This document shows, piece by piece, positions 1-6,475 of a DNA stretch of 28,136 nucleotides. Position numbers and translations under genes: made by a program. The notes beneath the pieces are model-generated. The model searched no databases. It saw nothing but the letters and a program-made list of their open reading frames with translations, and was not told where the DNA came from. Positions within the stretch are counted from its first letter, which is position 1. The number at the start of each line of letters is the position of its first letter. The stretch covers positions 1 through 28,136 of the IMG/VR virus record IMGVR_UViG_3300010318_000033; one strand, given 5' to 3'. This DNA is from a virus.

Positions 1-16
1 CTCGTGCGCGGAAACC
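1..16. repeat. Terminal direct repeat, left copy; putative cos cohesive end
   Basis: The 16 bases CTCGTGCGCGGAAACC open the window and close it again at 28121-28136, with no mismatch. The junction lies 15 bp upstream of the small terminase start codon on the minus strand, which is where cos lies in lambda-type phages. A filled-in 16-base 5' overhang on a linear virion genome would produce exactly this. The alternative is a short assembler overlap of a circular molecule. The joined sequence carries an imperfect palindrome (TTCGCGC, TCGT, GCGCGGAA at 28115-28133), but its centre is not the centre of the 16-base repeat. Confidence 0.6.
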
Positions 17-88
17 TGCCTCTTATCTCCTTGTAAGAGATTACTTTGCAGGGGGGTGGTTGTTTGGTTTTTATTGTATAGTTTGCAA
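17..88. other. Noncoding strip between HTH gene and cos: hairpin and G-run
   Basis: This gene-free strip holds a perfect 6-bp inverted repeat with an 8-nt loop (CTCTTA at 20-25, TAAGAG at 34-39) and a run of six G at 51-56. Neither is followed by a T-tract in the direction of transcription, so neither looks like a terminator. Because the strip adjoins the putative cos, the hairpin could be part of a terminase-binding site; that is inference only. Confidence 0.4.
73..78 (-). promoter_or_regulatory. Possible late promoter -10 element
   Basis: On the minus strand TACAAT (5 of 6 matches to TATAAT) lies in an AT-rich stretch just downstream of the HTH gene and just upstream of cos and the terminase genes. 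No good -35 box is found 16-18 bp upstream. That is the pattern of an activator-dependent late promoter, but it could equally be chance in AT-rich DNA. Confidence 0.25.
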
Positions 89-352
89 TCAGAACGTGCC
101 CAAATGTTTCCGAAAGCTCTTTCGGTGCTTGAACACTGAGCTGCGGCTAACTCCGTAAATCTCAACGGCTTCGGTCGGCTTTAATCGCTTCAGCTCTACG
201 GCTATGGCTGCCAATCTGATTTGTGATTTTTGGCAACTAGAGCCACCGGCTAGGATATAGTTAATGATTTCCAAAAGCGCCGCGCTGCATTGGCTGGCGC
301 AGTCTGGCGCCTGTGGCTCTTCGTGGTCGTCGTATGTGTGCGGCTCTAGCAT
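89..352 (-). CDS. Small helix-turn-helix protein, last gene before cos
   Basis: This 87-aa protein has an acidic N-terminus and a basic C-terminus. Residues about 58-83 read as a helix-turn-helix (KPTEAVEIYGVSRSSVFKHR), with the YGVSRSSV turn and recognition helix typical of homeodomain-like/resolvase-type HTHs. Two Cys (C18, C22) and a third at C40 are present but form no clear zinc site. It is the last gene of the early transcript and is separated from the methyltransferase by 55 bp, whereas most other early genes overlap. Its position immediately before the packaging genes would suit a late-gene activator, or a second cos-binding packaging factor. Both roles are inferred from position; only the HTH is visible. 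Confidence 0.75.
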   Translation of the reverse strand: MLEPHTYDDHEEPQAPDCASQCSAALLEIINYILAGGSSCQKSQIRLAAIAVELKRLKPTEAVEIYGVSRSSVFKHRKSFRKHLGTF

Positions 353-407
353 TCAATGGTTGCAATTCTTTGGTGCAATAATCATTAAAATTAGTTGGCT
401 TTGTTGC
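353..407 (-). other. Short AT-rich intergenic gap before the HTH gene
   Basis: These 55 bp are AT-rich and contain no recognisable promoter pair or terminator. On the minus strand a TTGCA motif occurs twice (in TTGCACC and TTGCAACC), close upstream of the ATG at 352. This could be a binding site, but the evidence is weak. Confidence 0.2.
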
Positions 408-1139
408 TTATAGAATAGCGTTTATCCTGTTGTTAGCTAATTGAAAATATTCATCATCAATTTCAATTCCTATAAAGTTTCGGTTTGTGTTTTTGCAAGC
501 AATGCCCGTGGTTCCTGAACCCATTGCAAAATCAAGAACAGTATCGTCGACGTTGGTGTAAGTGTTTATAAGATATTCCATTAACGATACCGGTTTTTGC
601 GTTGGGTGAATTTTGCCTTTGTTGGGTTCCCATTTGCCAGATATTATGCTTGTGGGATTTTTGTGAGTGTATATGTATTGTGTGCCACTGTTGTGCCCTA
701 CTTGGTTGCTGGACTCCTTTTTGCTGTAGTTTTTTATTTTGACCGGCTTTTCCCTTTCTGTCATTTGTGGAAAATATCTAATCTTGCCTTTGCCAAAAAC
801 AACAACGTCTTCATGCTGCATCATCGGCCTATACCTTGCGCATTGAAAACCGCGCGGAATGTGCTTGTCCCACACCCAGCAGTATTTGAACATGCTGTAG
901 TTGCTGGCAATAAGTTTTGTTGTAAATGGTTGGCTTGCTGTGATAACTATTGCAGCGCTTTTCTTTGTTATTCTATTCAAGTGCTGCCACATAGGTTCAA
1001 AGGCTATGATTGCGTCCCATTTGCAAGCTGTAATGCCATATGGCACATCGCATAAAACCATGTCAACGCTTGCGTCTGTTATGTAATGCATCATTTCCAA
1101 GCAATCGCCGTGCATTAGTTTAATTTGGTCTTTGCTCAT
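408..1139 (-). CDS. Beta-class DNA methyltransferase (adenine-N6 or cytosine-N4)
   Basis: This is an amino-methyltransferase that would modify phage DNA with S-adenosylmethionine. Motif order is IV first (DVPYG, residues 31-35), then the target-recognition region, then a KPVSLMEYLI segment, and motif I last (DFAMGSGTTGIA, residues 203-214). This is the permuted beta-class layout. DVPYG is a variant of DPPYG and favours adenine-N6, though this is not decisive. I chose the ATG at 1139 (243 aa) because the protein then begins MSKDQIKLMHGDCLE, close to motif IV. An in-frame ATG at 1157 overlaps the upstream stop as ATGCTAG and is the main alternative. No cognate restriction endonuclease is recognisable, so it is probably an orphan that protects the genome or hides it from host restriction. 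Confidence 0.92.
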   Translation of the reverse strand: MSKDQIKLMHGDCLEMMHYITDASVDMVLCDVPYGITACKWDAIIAFEPMWQHLNRITKKSAAIVITASQPFTTKLIASNYSMFKYCWVWDKHIPRGFQCARYRPMMQHEDVVVFGKGKIRYFPQMTEREKPVKIKNYSKKESSNQVGHNSGTQYIYTHKNPTSIISGKWEPNKGKIHPTQKPVSLMEYLINTYTNVDDTVLDFAMGSGTTGIACKNTNRNFIGIEIDDEYFQLANNRINAIL

Positions 1140-1150
1140 GTTTTTTATTT

Positions 1151-1588
1151 CTAGCATGGGTTTTTGGTGGCTTGCTGTGCCCATTGTTTGCATAGTTGGT
1201 GCATCCCATCATTGTCGATTTCTTCGATATATTTCTCTGAAGGTTTCCCATTTTTTTTGCTAATAATGCGCAAACATGTGACTTCACCGCGCTGGTCATG
1301 GCCTGCTACGAAAACCGTGAATATACCAGTTTTTACCAATGCCCTAAATTGCCGCATCTGCCCTTTTGGGATTTGATTATATTTTACCAGCCCTTCAGAT
1401 TTGAATTCTAAACGCAAAAAGTGCCCGCCAATTTCCACTTCACCGTCGCAATCGCTTGGCAAAATGTTGCGCGGAAAGGCGCCTTTTAGCCAGTGAAACA
1501 TTTGCAGGCCTCTGCTTTGCATCCATTTTACTGGGTCGCGTATTCCGCTTTCATATGCTGAATCTAAAAAGTCTTGGATTTCCATCAT
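1151..1588 (-). CDS. Putative PD-(D/E)XK-fold nuclease
   Basis: This 145-aa protein carries an arrangement resembling the PD-(D/E)XK nuclease core: acidic residues in SDCDGEVEIGG (D46, D48, E50) followed by LEFK (E61, K63), then a Gln-rich helix (KGQMRQFRALV) and a FTVFVAG strand. Small phage nucleases of this type act as resolvases or as single-domain endonucleases. The family cannot be fixed by eye, so the substrate is unknown. It starts in an ATGA overlap with the dNMP kinase stop and ends against the methyltransferase start, so it is translated within the replication operon. A restriction-like partner for the downstream methyltransferase is conceivable but unsupported. Confidence 0.6.
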   Translation of the reverse strand: MMEIQDFLDSAYESGIRDPVKWMQSRGLQMFHWLKGAFPRNILPSDCDGEVEIGGHFLRLEFKSEGLVKYNQIPKGQMRQFRALVKTGIFTVFVAGHDQRGEVTCLRIISKKNGKPSEKYIEEIDNDGMHQLCKQWAQQATKNPC

Positions 1589-2097
1589 ATTATAGCTTGT
1601 GCAACTCGTTGCGCTGCTTCTATTAATTCATTCATGGTTCCGTTGTTGTAAATGTTTTGATTTGCCACTATTTGCGGAACCATTGTCTCGCTGACGTGTT
1701 GGCTTGCTGTTGTTTCAATGTTGTTTTCACGTTGAAGTTTTATTACATAACCTCCCATGCGCATGATAAAGTCGGCCTCAAATGGGAATCTTAAATCGTC
1801 GATAATAACGTGTTCTGTCCTGCTATCTATGCGCGGCTTGTGCTTAAACTCCACCATATTAAGCCAATAATTGCGCCCATAAAGTTGCTTCATAGTTTCG
1901 CCAATGGCTTGGTAAAGTGGCCTTATTTTTTCTTTATCTGCCGCATCGTTTCCATTCCTTGGCGCCGTTATGCCGTGCGCAAGCTCCTTAATTGGCGCTG
2001 CTAGGCTGTCAATTACGCTGTTTGGTAGTGCCTTGGATAAGTGACGTGCAAACGTGCTTTTGCCAGCTCGCATTTGTCCAGTGATTCCAATAATCAT
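1585..2097 (-). CDS. Deoxynucleoside monophosphate kinase
   Basis: This 170-aa P-loop protein begins with a Walker A motif in GITGQMRAGKSTFA (residues 4-17). Together with its length and the IIDDLRFPFEADFI segment (about residues 98-111), this matches phage deoxynucleoside monophosphate kinases, which phosphorylate dNMPs to dNDPs to supply the dNTP pool during phage replication. It acts in the cytoplasm. The gene starts in a 4-bp ATGA overlap with the end of dnaB and ends in another with the nuclease gene, so it is co-translated with replication functions. General adenylate-kinase-like NMP kinase is the alternative. Confidence 0.85.
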   Translation of the reverse strand: MIIGITGQMRAGKSTFARHLSKALPNSVIDSLAAPIKELAHGITAPRNGNDAADKEKIRPLYQAIGETMKQLYGRNYWLNMVEFKHKPRIDSRTEHVIIDDLRFPFEADFIMRMGGYVIKLQRENNIETTASQHVSETMVPQIVANQNIYNNGTMNELIEAAQRVAQAII

Positions 2098-3380
2098 AGT
2101 ATGTCTGTTTTTGGTTCGTTATATGTTGAGAATCTCCCGTTCCACTTTGTCCAATTAAGGCCAACTTTGCCAGTTCTGCCGTGCCTGTTTTTGCGAACAA
2201 GTAATTGTGTCAACTGCTCCTCGTTTGGGTCCATGTGCAGAAAACTCACGGTGTCGCTGTCCTGCTCAATGCTGCCGCTTTCGCGCAAATCCGAAAGGCG
2301 AGGCTCCCCGCTTCGCTCCTCTATGCTGCGGTTCATCTGGCAAAGCACAAGAAAAGGCACTTTTGTCTCAAGCGCTGCCTTTTTTAGCGCCTGCGATATT
2401 TCGCCAACTTCGCGCACGCGGTCCTTGCCTCTGTATGCTGGCGGTATCAGTCCCAGATAATCGACGACAAAAAGTTCTGCGTTGCGCTCACGCGCGTGGG
2501 TGCGTGCTTGGCTTCGCAGTTGAGTTATGTTGGTATCAACCTGGTCCTCTATTACAATTCTGCTCTGAGCGATGGCTTTTGTGCTTTCAATTATTTTTGC
2601 CGTGTTGCCCTGTCCCGTCTCCATATAGTGCCCCAAATCCTCCCCGCTATGGTTGGCCACCATTCGACTAATCACCTGCTCAAAAGGCATTTCGTAGCTC
2701 CAATAGACCACCTGCTTGCCTTGCATAGCGGCATTGAGCGCTAACTGGCAAGCAAGCGCTGTTTTGCCGCATCCTGGGCGCGCTGCCAGCGTGTTCATGC
2801 TTCCAGGCTTAAAACCTCGCAGGATGTCGTCAACCGCATCCATGCCCGTTCTAATGCCCGTTGATGGCAATCCGTTTGGGTAAGCTGTTTCGAGCAATTC
2901 CACGAAGTCCCGCCAGCGCTTTTTTTGGTCGCTCGCTTTGCCGCTATGGCCCGCAGTTATCTCGAAAAAGTCGCTTTCTAGCTTCGCCAATAGCGCCTTA
3001 GTGTCTGTTTCTGGGTCGCTCACCGCATGTAGCGCGTCATAATATCGTTGGTAAATCATTCGGCGCGTGGCAGTGTCTTGCAGCTCTGGAAGCCAAAAGC
3101 CAAGATTACTTGCCGTTGGCGCCTTCTCGATTGCCTCATAAAGCCAGAGGCCAAGCTTTGGCGCTTTCGCGCTAACGTTAACCTCGTTGATGTCTGAGCC
3201 AGCCTCCACCAAATCGGCCATAATGCGCCATGCCTCCAAAGCATTTAGCCCATAAAAATGGCGCTCTGAAACCCCCGCCGCAACTGCGTCCGAATATGCT
3301 CCCAAAATACAGCAACCAATTAGCCCCTTTTCGGCGCGGTCGCTGAAGGGAATCTCGGCAGGCATTATTAAATTGTTCAT
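2094..3380 (-). CDS. dnaB: Replicative DNA helicase, DnaB family
   Basis: This 428-aa hexameric helicase unwinds DNA ahead of the replication fork. The N-terminal DnaB domain occupies roughly residues 8-115. The RecA-like motor follows, with Walker A ARPGCGKT (200-207), the YWSYEMP segment (226-232), Walker B LFVVDYLGL (303-311), an LCQMNR sensor segment, and the ESGSIEQDSDTV and RKNRHGRTG arginine-finger regions. Length is near the usual 430-470 aa. I chose the ATG at 3380 because it overlaps the initiator stop as ATGA, the pattern used throughout this operon; an ATG two codons upstream is possible. No separate helicase loader is recognisable nearby, so the upstream initiator may load it directly. 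Confidence 0.97.
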   Translation of the reverse strand: MNNLIMPAEIPFSDRAEKGLIGCCILGAYSDAVAAGVSERHFYGLNALEAWRIMADLVEAGSDINEVNVSAKAPKLGLWLYEAIEKAPTASNLGFWLPELQDTATRRMIYQRYYDALHAVSDPETDTKALLAKLESDFFEITAGHSGKASDQKKRWRDFVELLETAYPNGLPSTGIRTGMDAVDDILRGFKPGSMNTLAARPGCGKTALACQLALNAAMQGKQVVYWSYEMPFEQVISRMVANHSGEDLGHYMETGQGNTAKIIESTKAIAQSRIVIEDQVDTNITQLRSQARTHARERNAELFVVDYLGLIPPAYRGKDRVREVGEISQALKKAALETKVPFLVLCQMNRSIEERSGEPRLSDLRESGSIEQDSDTVSFLHMDPNEEQLTQLLVRKNRHGRTGKVGLNWTKWNGRFSTYNEPKTDIL

Positions 3381-4042
3381 GCCCATTTTTCGGCCTTTCT
3401 GGTTGCAGGCCGGCGGCCTCTTAAATGCTCCATTCCTCCGAAAATCAGTGACAAAACATTGTCCTTGCCTTGAATGCCCTCAGAATCCTTTGTAACGGTA
3501 GCTTCTACTGACTCCGCTGTGTTCATACTGCTTCGGGCCTCTGATGCCTCCTTGGTGGCATTCTGTGCGTTTATGGCGGCACGTACGGCCGCTGCGCTAT
3601 GCTCCGAAACCTCTTTACCTTGAAAAGCAGCATTTTCTGTTGCATTGGCGATGTTGGTGGCTTTGTTTGGCTCTGTTTGCATTGGTTGCTCCCCTATAGC
3701 TGTACTATAGCTAAATAAGTTATTACTTTGTGGCGCCATTTGGCGCCATGTCTCCCGTTTGGGCGCATCAAGGCGAATACCAAGTTGGTCGGCTAATTTA
3801 TAGCATTTTGTGGCGCGTTTATTGGCGCCATTTGGCGCCAGCACTAGCCACTGGTGTGCTACTAATTCGCGCAGGATTTTGCCCACGTCGTGGCGTTCTA
3901 CGTGGATGCATTTTGCAATTGTGGCCTGCGATGCGTAGCACTGCCCGCGCCGCGCTACATAGCATAAAACAGCGATGTGGCGCGCGGTAAATCCCTGCTC
4001 AAATATCCATGCAGGGATGAATGGTGTTTTTATTTTCTCCAT
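3377..4042 (-). CDS. Winged-helix replication initiator (lambda O-like role)
   Basis: This 221-aa protein has an N-terminal winged helix (about residues 15-95) with the pattern FTARHIAVLCYVARRG, then SQATIAKCIHVERHDVGKILRELV and a wing in LVLAPNGANKR. The middle is low-complexity and Ala/Glu/Asn-rich, and the C-terminus is basic (RGRRPATRKAEKW). Its position directly upstream of dnaB, its DNA-binding N-terminus and its linker plus tail match phage replisome organisers such as lambda O. The gene contains iteron-like DNA repeats, as the lambda O gene does. A strong Shine-Dalgarno (AAGGAGGG) lies 4 bp before the ATG at 4042. Sequence homology to a named family cannot be shown by eye. Confidence 0.75.
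   Translation of the reverse strand: MEKIKTPFIPAWIFEQGFTARHIAVLCYVARRGQCYASQATIAKCIHVERHDVGKILRELVAHQWLVLAPNGANKRATKCYKLADQLGIRLDAPKRETWRQMAPQSNNLFSYSTAIGEQPMQTEPNKATNIANATENAAFQGKEVSEHSAAAVRAAINAQNATKEASEARSSMNTAESVEATVTKDSEGIQGKDNVLSLIFGGMEHLRGRRPATRKAEKWA
3691..3840. repeat. Iteron-like repeats and AT-rich flank: candidate replication origin
   Basis: Inside the initiator gene the 8-bp palindrome TGGCGCCA occurs four times as two pairs on a 10-bp step: 3731 and 3741, then 3823 and 3833. A fifth degenerate copy (TGGCGCGT) lies at 3811. The 18-bp pair TGGCGCCAAATGGCGCCA is translated in two different frames (LAPNGAN and WRQMAP), so the DNA rather than the protein is conserved. An AT-rich stretch at 3694-3730 with two CTATAGCT copies (3694 and 3705) adjoins the iterons. 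This layout parallels the lambda origin, which lies within O. Confidence 0.6.
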
Positions 4043-4194
4043 GTGCCCTCCTTAATAGCAGCTTTCCTTATAACGCTGTATGCATTGAGGCACTCTCGGC
4101 AGTGGTATTGTCTGCCGTCTGGAGCTAGCTTGTTGCGTGCAAACTCATCCTCTGGCTTTATCTGACCGCACCCTCCGCAGTGTTTGTGTTTCAT
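4030..4194 (-). CDS. 54-aa zinc-finger protein, HNH-type Cys knuckles
   Basis: This short gene encodes two Cys pairs, HCGGCG (C6, C9) and HCREC (C32, C35), separated by KPEDEFARNKLAPDGRQY. That spacing and wording match the N-terminal zinc knuckle that precedes many HNH endonucleases and also occurs as a free-standing small phage protein; no HNH catalytic part follows. A strong Shine-Dalgarno (GGAGGGG) lies just upstream of the ATG. The gene overlaps the initiator start by 13 bp and its last codons contain that gene's ribosome-binding site, so the two are translationally linked. It probably binds nucleic acid; the exact role is unknown. Confidence 0.8.
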   Translation of the reverse strand: MKHKHCGGCGQIKPEDEFARNKLAPDGRQYHCRECLNAYSVIRKAAIKEGTWRK

Positions 4195-4277
4195 ACTTTC
4201 CCCTCCATGATTTCTTTACAGAGTTCCTGCATGGCGTCATATGCCAGTTGCATCAGTTCGTGCCCATCATCCACCAT
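4191..4277 (-). CDS. Possible 28-aa leader ORF ahead of the zinc-finger gene
   Basis: This short open frame ends in an ATGA overlap with the zinc-finger start codon and contains that gene's Shine-Dalgarno sequence. It begins inside the end of the preceding 75-aa gene and encodes an acidic helical peptide (AYDAMQELCKEIMEGKV). The ATGA junction matches the style of neighbouring real genes and it fills a gap that would otherwise be empty. No clear Shine-Dalgarno precedes its own ATG. It may only carry translation through to the next gene. Confidence 0.35.
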   Translation of the reverse strand: MVDDGHELMQLAYDAMQELCKEIMEGKV

Positions 4278-4480
4278 CTTGGTCTTGGCTCTTGCAACTC
4301 CACCAGCTCCTCGGCGGTCGGGATTGGGAGCCACTCACCTTTCATGCTCTCTAAACGTATCCTGTCACTTACCCCGAAAGTGACAAAGTTCTCAGCTTTT
4401 GTTAAGTATACCACTGTCCACGCATCCCCGTCTTTCTCGCGCCAGTAATACGGACCTGATTTGGTTGGCAAATCACTCAT
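4253..4480 (-). CDS. Unknown 75-aa early protein
   Basis: I chose the ATG at 4480 because it overlaps the stop of the preceding gene in ATGAGTGA; a longer frame runs upstream. The protein is rich in aromatic residues at both ends (SGPYYWREKDGDAW and RPRWWMMG), with a beta-strand-like middle (TVVYLTKAENFVTFG). It looks like a small soluble beta protein. I do not recognise the family. It belongs to the short-gene cluster between the exonuclease and the initiator, where phages often carry host-takeover functions. Confidence 0.65.
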   Translation of the reverse strand: MSDLPTKSGPYYWREKDGDAWTVVYLTKAENFVTFGVSDRIRLESMKGEWLPIPTAEELVELQEPRPRWWMMGTN

Positions 4481-4751
4481 CAGTCGTCTCCTGTTTTTTA
4501 ACATCATCCATTATTGATGAAGTAAATTCGTGGAGTTTTTCACTTAATTCATAAAGCGAAGCAGTGATTGATGTGTTATTATAATCAAATGTCTGAGACA
4601 TGATACACGAAGATATAAGTTCTGGGTGCCGTTTTGCATACCCATTGCCTAGTCGTTTATCTATATCAACGATAGCTCGGGCGAGATATGTGTCCATTGT
4701 ATCTCCTGCTTGGAATACAGCATTCGTATCACTAATTGTTGGTTTTTCCAT
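4473..4751 (-). CDS. Unknown 92-aa early protein
   Basis: This is an acidic, mainly helical 92-aa protein without recognisable motifs. Its core is TYLARAIVDIDKRLGNGYAKRHPEL. An AAAGGA Shine-Dalgarno lies upstream of the ATG at 4751, after a 47-bp gap, so translation probably re-initiates here independently. It ends overlapping the next gene by 8 bp. Function is unknown. Confidence 0.7.
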   Translation of the reverse strand: MEKPTISDTNAVFQAGDTMDTYLARAIVDIDKRLGNGYAKRHPELISSCIMSQTFDYNNTSITASLYELSEKLHEFTSSIMDDVKKQETTDE

Positions 4752-4801
4752 TTAGTTCCTTTCTCAAGATGTCACTTCATCATCATCGATGCATCTAGTT
4801 T

Positions 4802-5086
4802 CTAAGTTTTGTTTATTTTTTTCAGCTTTTCTTTTAATTCTGGACAATTGCGCATTTTTAAGCCTTCCAACAAGCTCCGCGCAACTCCTGCGCCAATGCG
4901 TTTTTGCGACATTTCAAGCGCGTATTTTTCAAAGTCTGCCGCGTCATCCTTAATCAGAGGCGGTGCGAAGCAGTTGGGCAAATCATCGGGCGTTCCGGAT
5001 TTGATAGATTTGACCAAAAACTTGCGCACCACCTCTTGCATTAGAGGCTGAAGTTTGTGCCAGTGTTGCCGTTCAAAACGCTTCAA
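4802..5086 (-). CDS. Unknown 94-aa basic early protein with TTG start
   Basis: The start is TTG, overlapping the exonuclease stop as TTGA, the same 4-bp coupling that ATGA provides elsewhere in this genome. The protein is basic and helical (QEVVRKFLVKSIKSG and a Lys-rich C-terminus ending KLKKINKT). No conserved domain is visible. Its close linkage to the exonuclease gene suggests a recombination or replication accessory, but this rests on position alone. Confidence 0.65.
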   Translation of the reverse strand: MKRFERQHWHKLQPLMQEVVRKFLVKSIKSGTPDDLPNCFAPPLIKDDAADFEKYALEMSQKRIGAGVARSLLEGLKMRNCPELKEKLKKINKT

Positions 5087-5904
5087 TAAAGACTAAGCGT
5101 CATTGGTTTGTCGGGTGTGTAATCTGGCCATGTGTCGGTGTCAATGCACGTCAAAAGCCTGTCCATTCCTTCGGTTACTTCCTTGCCAGCAGCGAAAACC
5201 GTGTCAGCATCAAACTCATAAGACGAGGACAAAAAGTCCCCGCCAGTTTCGACTACCAACCAAATCCAGCGCTTGATTGGCAGCCCTTCGTGACGCGCTA
5301 AATGACAGTAATTCCACTGCTGCCAGTGGTATTTTAAATCGCGGCATTGCCTTGCAAACTTGCGCGGATGGGCGCCACCTGGCGCAATGGTTTTGATGTC
5401 ATAAACGGTTTCTGTTTTGGGGTCGTAGCCGTCAATGCGGCATTTGCTGCTAATTGGCCAGGCGCGTTTGCTAAAAACGCTGACCTCGTTTTGCCAGTCG
5501 CCAATTTTGTCAGTTCCTGGCAGCCTGAAAAATGCCGCTGCCATCGTTTTCAGTTTATTGAACTCTGGCTCGCGGATTGTGTTTTCATTGCCGTAACTAG
5601 CCCACCATTCTTTGCCTGCCTTGGTGCGTTTGTTAGAAAACTCGTCAGGGCAAACAGTCACTGTTTTTGCGAAAACATCAGGCTCAAGAATGTAAGTGTG
5701 AAACAGCGTGCCCAGCTTCATGGATTCACTGCGCTCCATAGCCGTGACACCTGTCGCACGCTGCCAAAATCGGCGCGGGTTTTCGATAAGTTTTAACTCG
5801 CTGGTCGATAGCGCAGGCTGGGCGCGGTAATCGCGTTCGTCCATGTTTTGGTGGACGCCGACAAGGTCGCAGTTGAAACTAAAACGGGATGCTATCGGTT
5901 TCAT
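5083..5904 (-). CDS. RecE/exonuclease VIII-like PD-(D/E)XK nuclease
   Basis: This 273-aa protein matches the C-terminal nuclease type of exonuclease VIII (RecE/YqaJ superfamily). It opens with LSTSELKLIENPRRFWQ (32-48) and continues with GTLFHTYILEP (H69), an E140 segment, CRIDGY (D158), VYDIKT (D169, K171) and the QWNYCHLA helix. It would chew dsDNA ends to give single strands for annealing or repair in the cytoplasm. The start at 5904 overlaps the upstream gene by 26 bp; an ATG at 5844 is an alternative and loses no catalytic residue. It works with the ssDNA-binding-like gene immediately upstream. No RecT-like annealase is recognisable. Confidence 0.88.
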   Translation of the reverse strand: MKPIASRFSFNCDLVGVHQNMDERDYRAQPALSTSELKLIENPRRFWQRATGVTAMERSESMKLGTLFHTYILEPDVFAKTVTVCPDEFSNKRTKAGKEWWASYGNENTIREPEFNKLKTMAAAFFRLPGTDKIGDWQNEVSVFSKRAWPISSKCRIDGYDPKTETVYDIKTIAPGGAHPRKFARQCRDLKYHWQQWNYCHLARHEGLPIKRWIWLVVETGGDFLSSSYEFDADTVFAAGKEVTEGMDRLLTCIDTDTWPDYTPDKPMTLSLY

Positions 5905-6472
5905 CGTCGGCGCTTTCTAAGTTAGCTTTTGCGGCTTTGTATTCAAGAGATGTGGCTACGCGCTCGCGGTGCCAGTCCAACAGTTTATCCCAATTTACTG
6001 TTGGGTTGCATGGGTCGAAACTCCACGGCTCCAAGTCAGTCTTTGGCACTGTAACGCCATCTGGAAGACTGGAAACGCTGCCAACACTGGCGCCCGTTTC
6101 GCCGTTTGCGCGTTCGTAGTGTGTGATGGTGACAAGCGCTTCTTTGCCCAGCATTTGAAGCGGGTCAAAATTGGCTAGTTCCTGCTCTGTTGGAGCGAGC
6201 CAAGCATCCACCACTTTGCGCAGTGTGCTTTTGCTGTTTAGGCTTGCGGCGAATTTCTTAGAAATGTGCATCGGCTTTTGCTCGCCTTCGATTTCGATGG
6301 TGCATTTTGGCAACGCCCACGTGACATTGAGCATCCGCCGCATTTTGGTTTCGCCTTTATAGGTTTCCTCTCCGGTTCCCAAGTCCACAATGCTAATGCA
6401 ACGCGCCACATGAGTTCCTTTTGGTGTGAGTTTACGTGATGAATTGGTTGGTTTGTCTGTTATGCTATTCAT
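5879..6472 (-). CDS. Phage ssDNA-binding-like protein, early recombination block
   Basis: This 197-aa protein has the layout of phage single-strand-binding-like proteins encoded next to exonucleases. A beta-strand series (GTHVARCISIVDLG, MLNVTWALP) is followed by HISKKFAASLNSKSTLRKVVDAWLA and LGKEALVTITHY, and it ends in an acidic tail that closes in DDETDSIPF. Acidic tails with terminal Phe are the protein-interaction ends of many SSBs. It probably coats single strands produced by the downstream exonuclease. The OB fold is inferred from strand pattern and context rather than from a decisive motif; a DUF669-like protein of uncertain function is the alternative. Confidence 0.7.
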   Translation of the reverse strand: MNSITDKPTNSSRKLTPKGTHVARCISIVDLGTGEETYKGETKMRRMLNVTWALPKCTIEIEGEQKPMHISKKFAASLNSKSTLRKVVDAWLAPTEQELANFDPLQMLGKEALVTITHYERANGETGASVGSVSSLPDGVTVPKTDLEPWSFDPCNPTVNWDKLLDWHRERVATSLEYKAAKANLESADDETDSIPF

Positions 6473-6475
6473 AGT

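Noticed and set aside
2009-2200. 63-codon minus-strand frame between dnaB and the dNMP kinase
   Set aside because: It lies out of frame over the end of dnaB and the P-loop of the kinase, which are joined by an ATGA overlap leaving no room for another gene.
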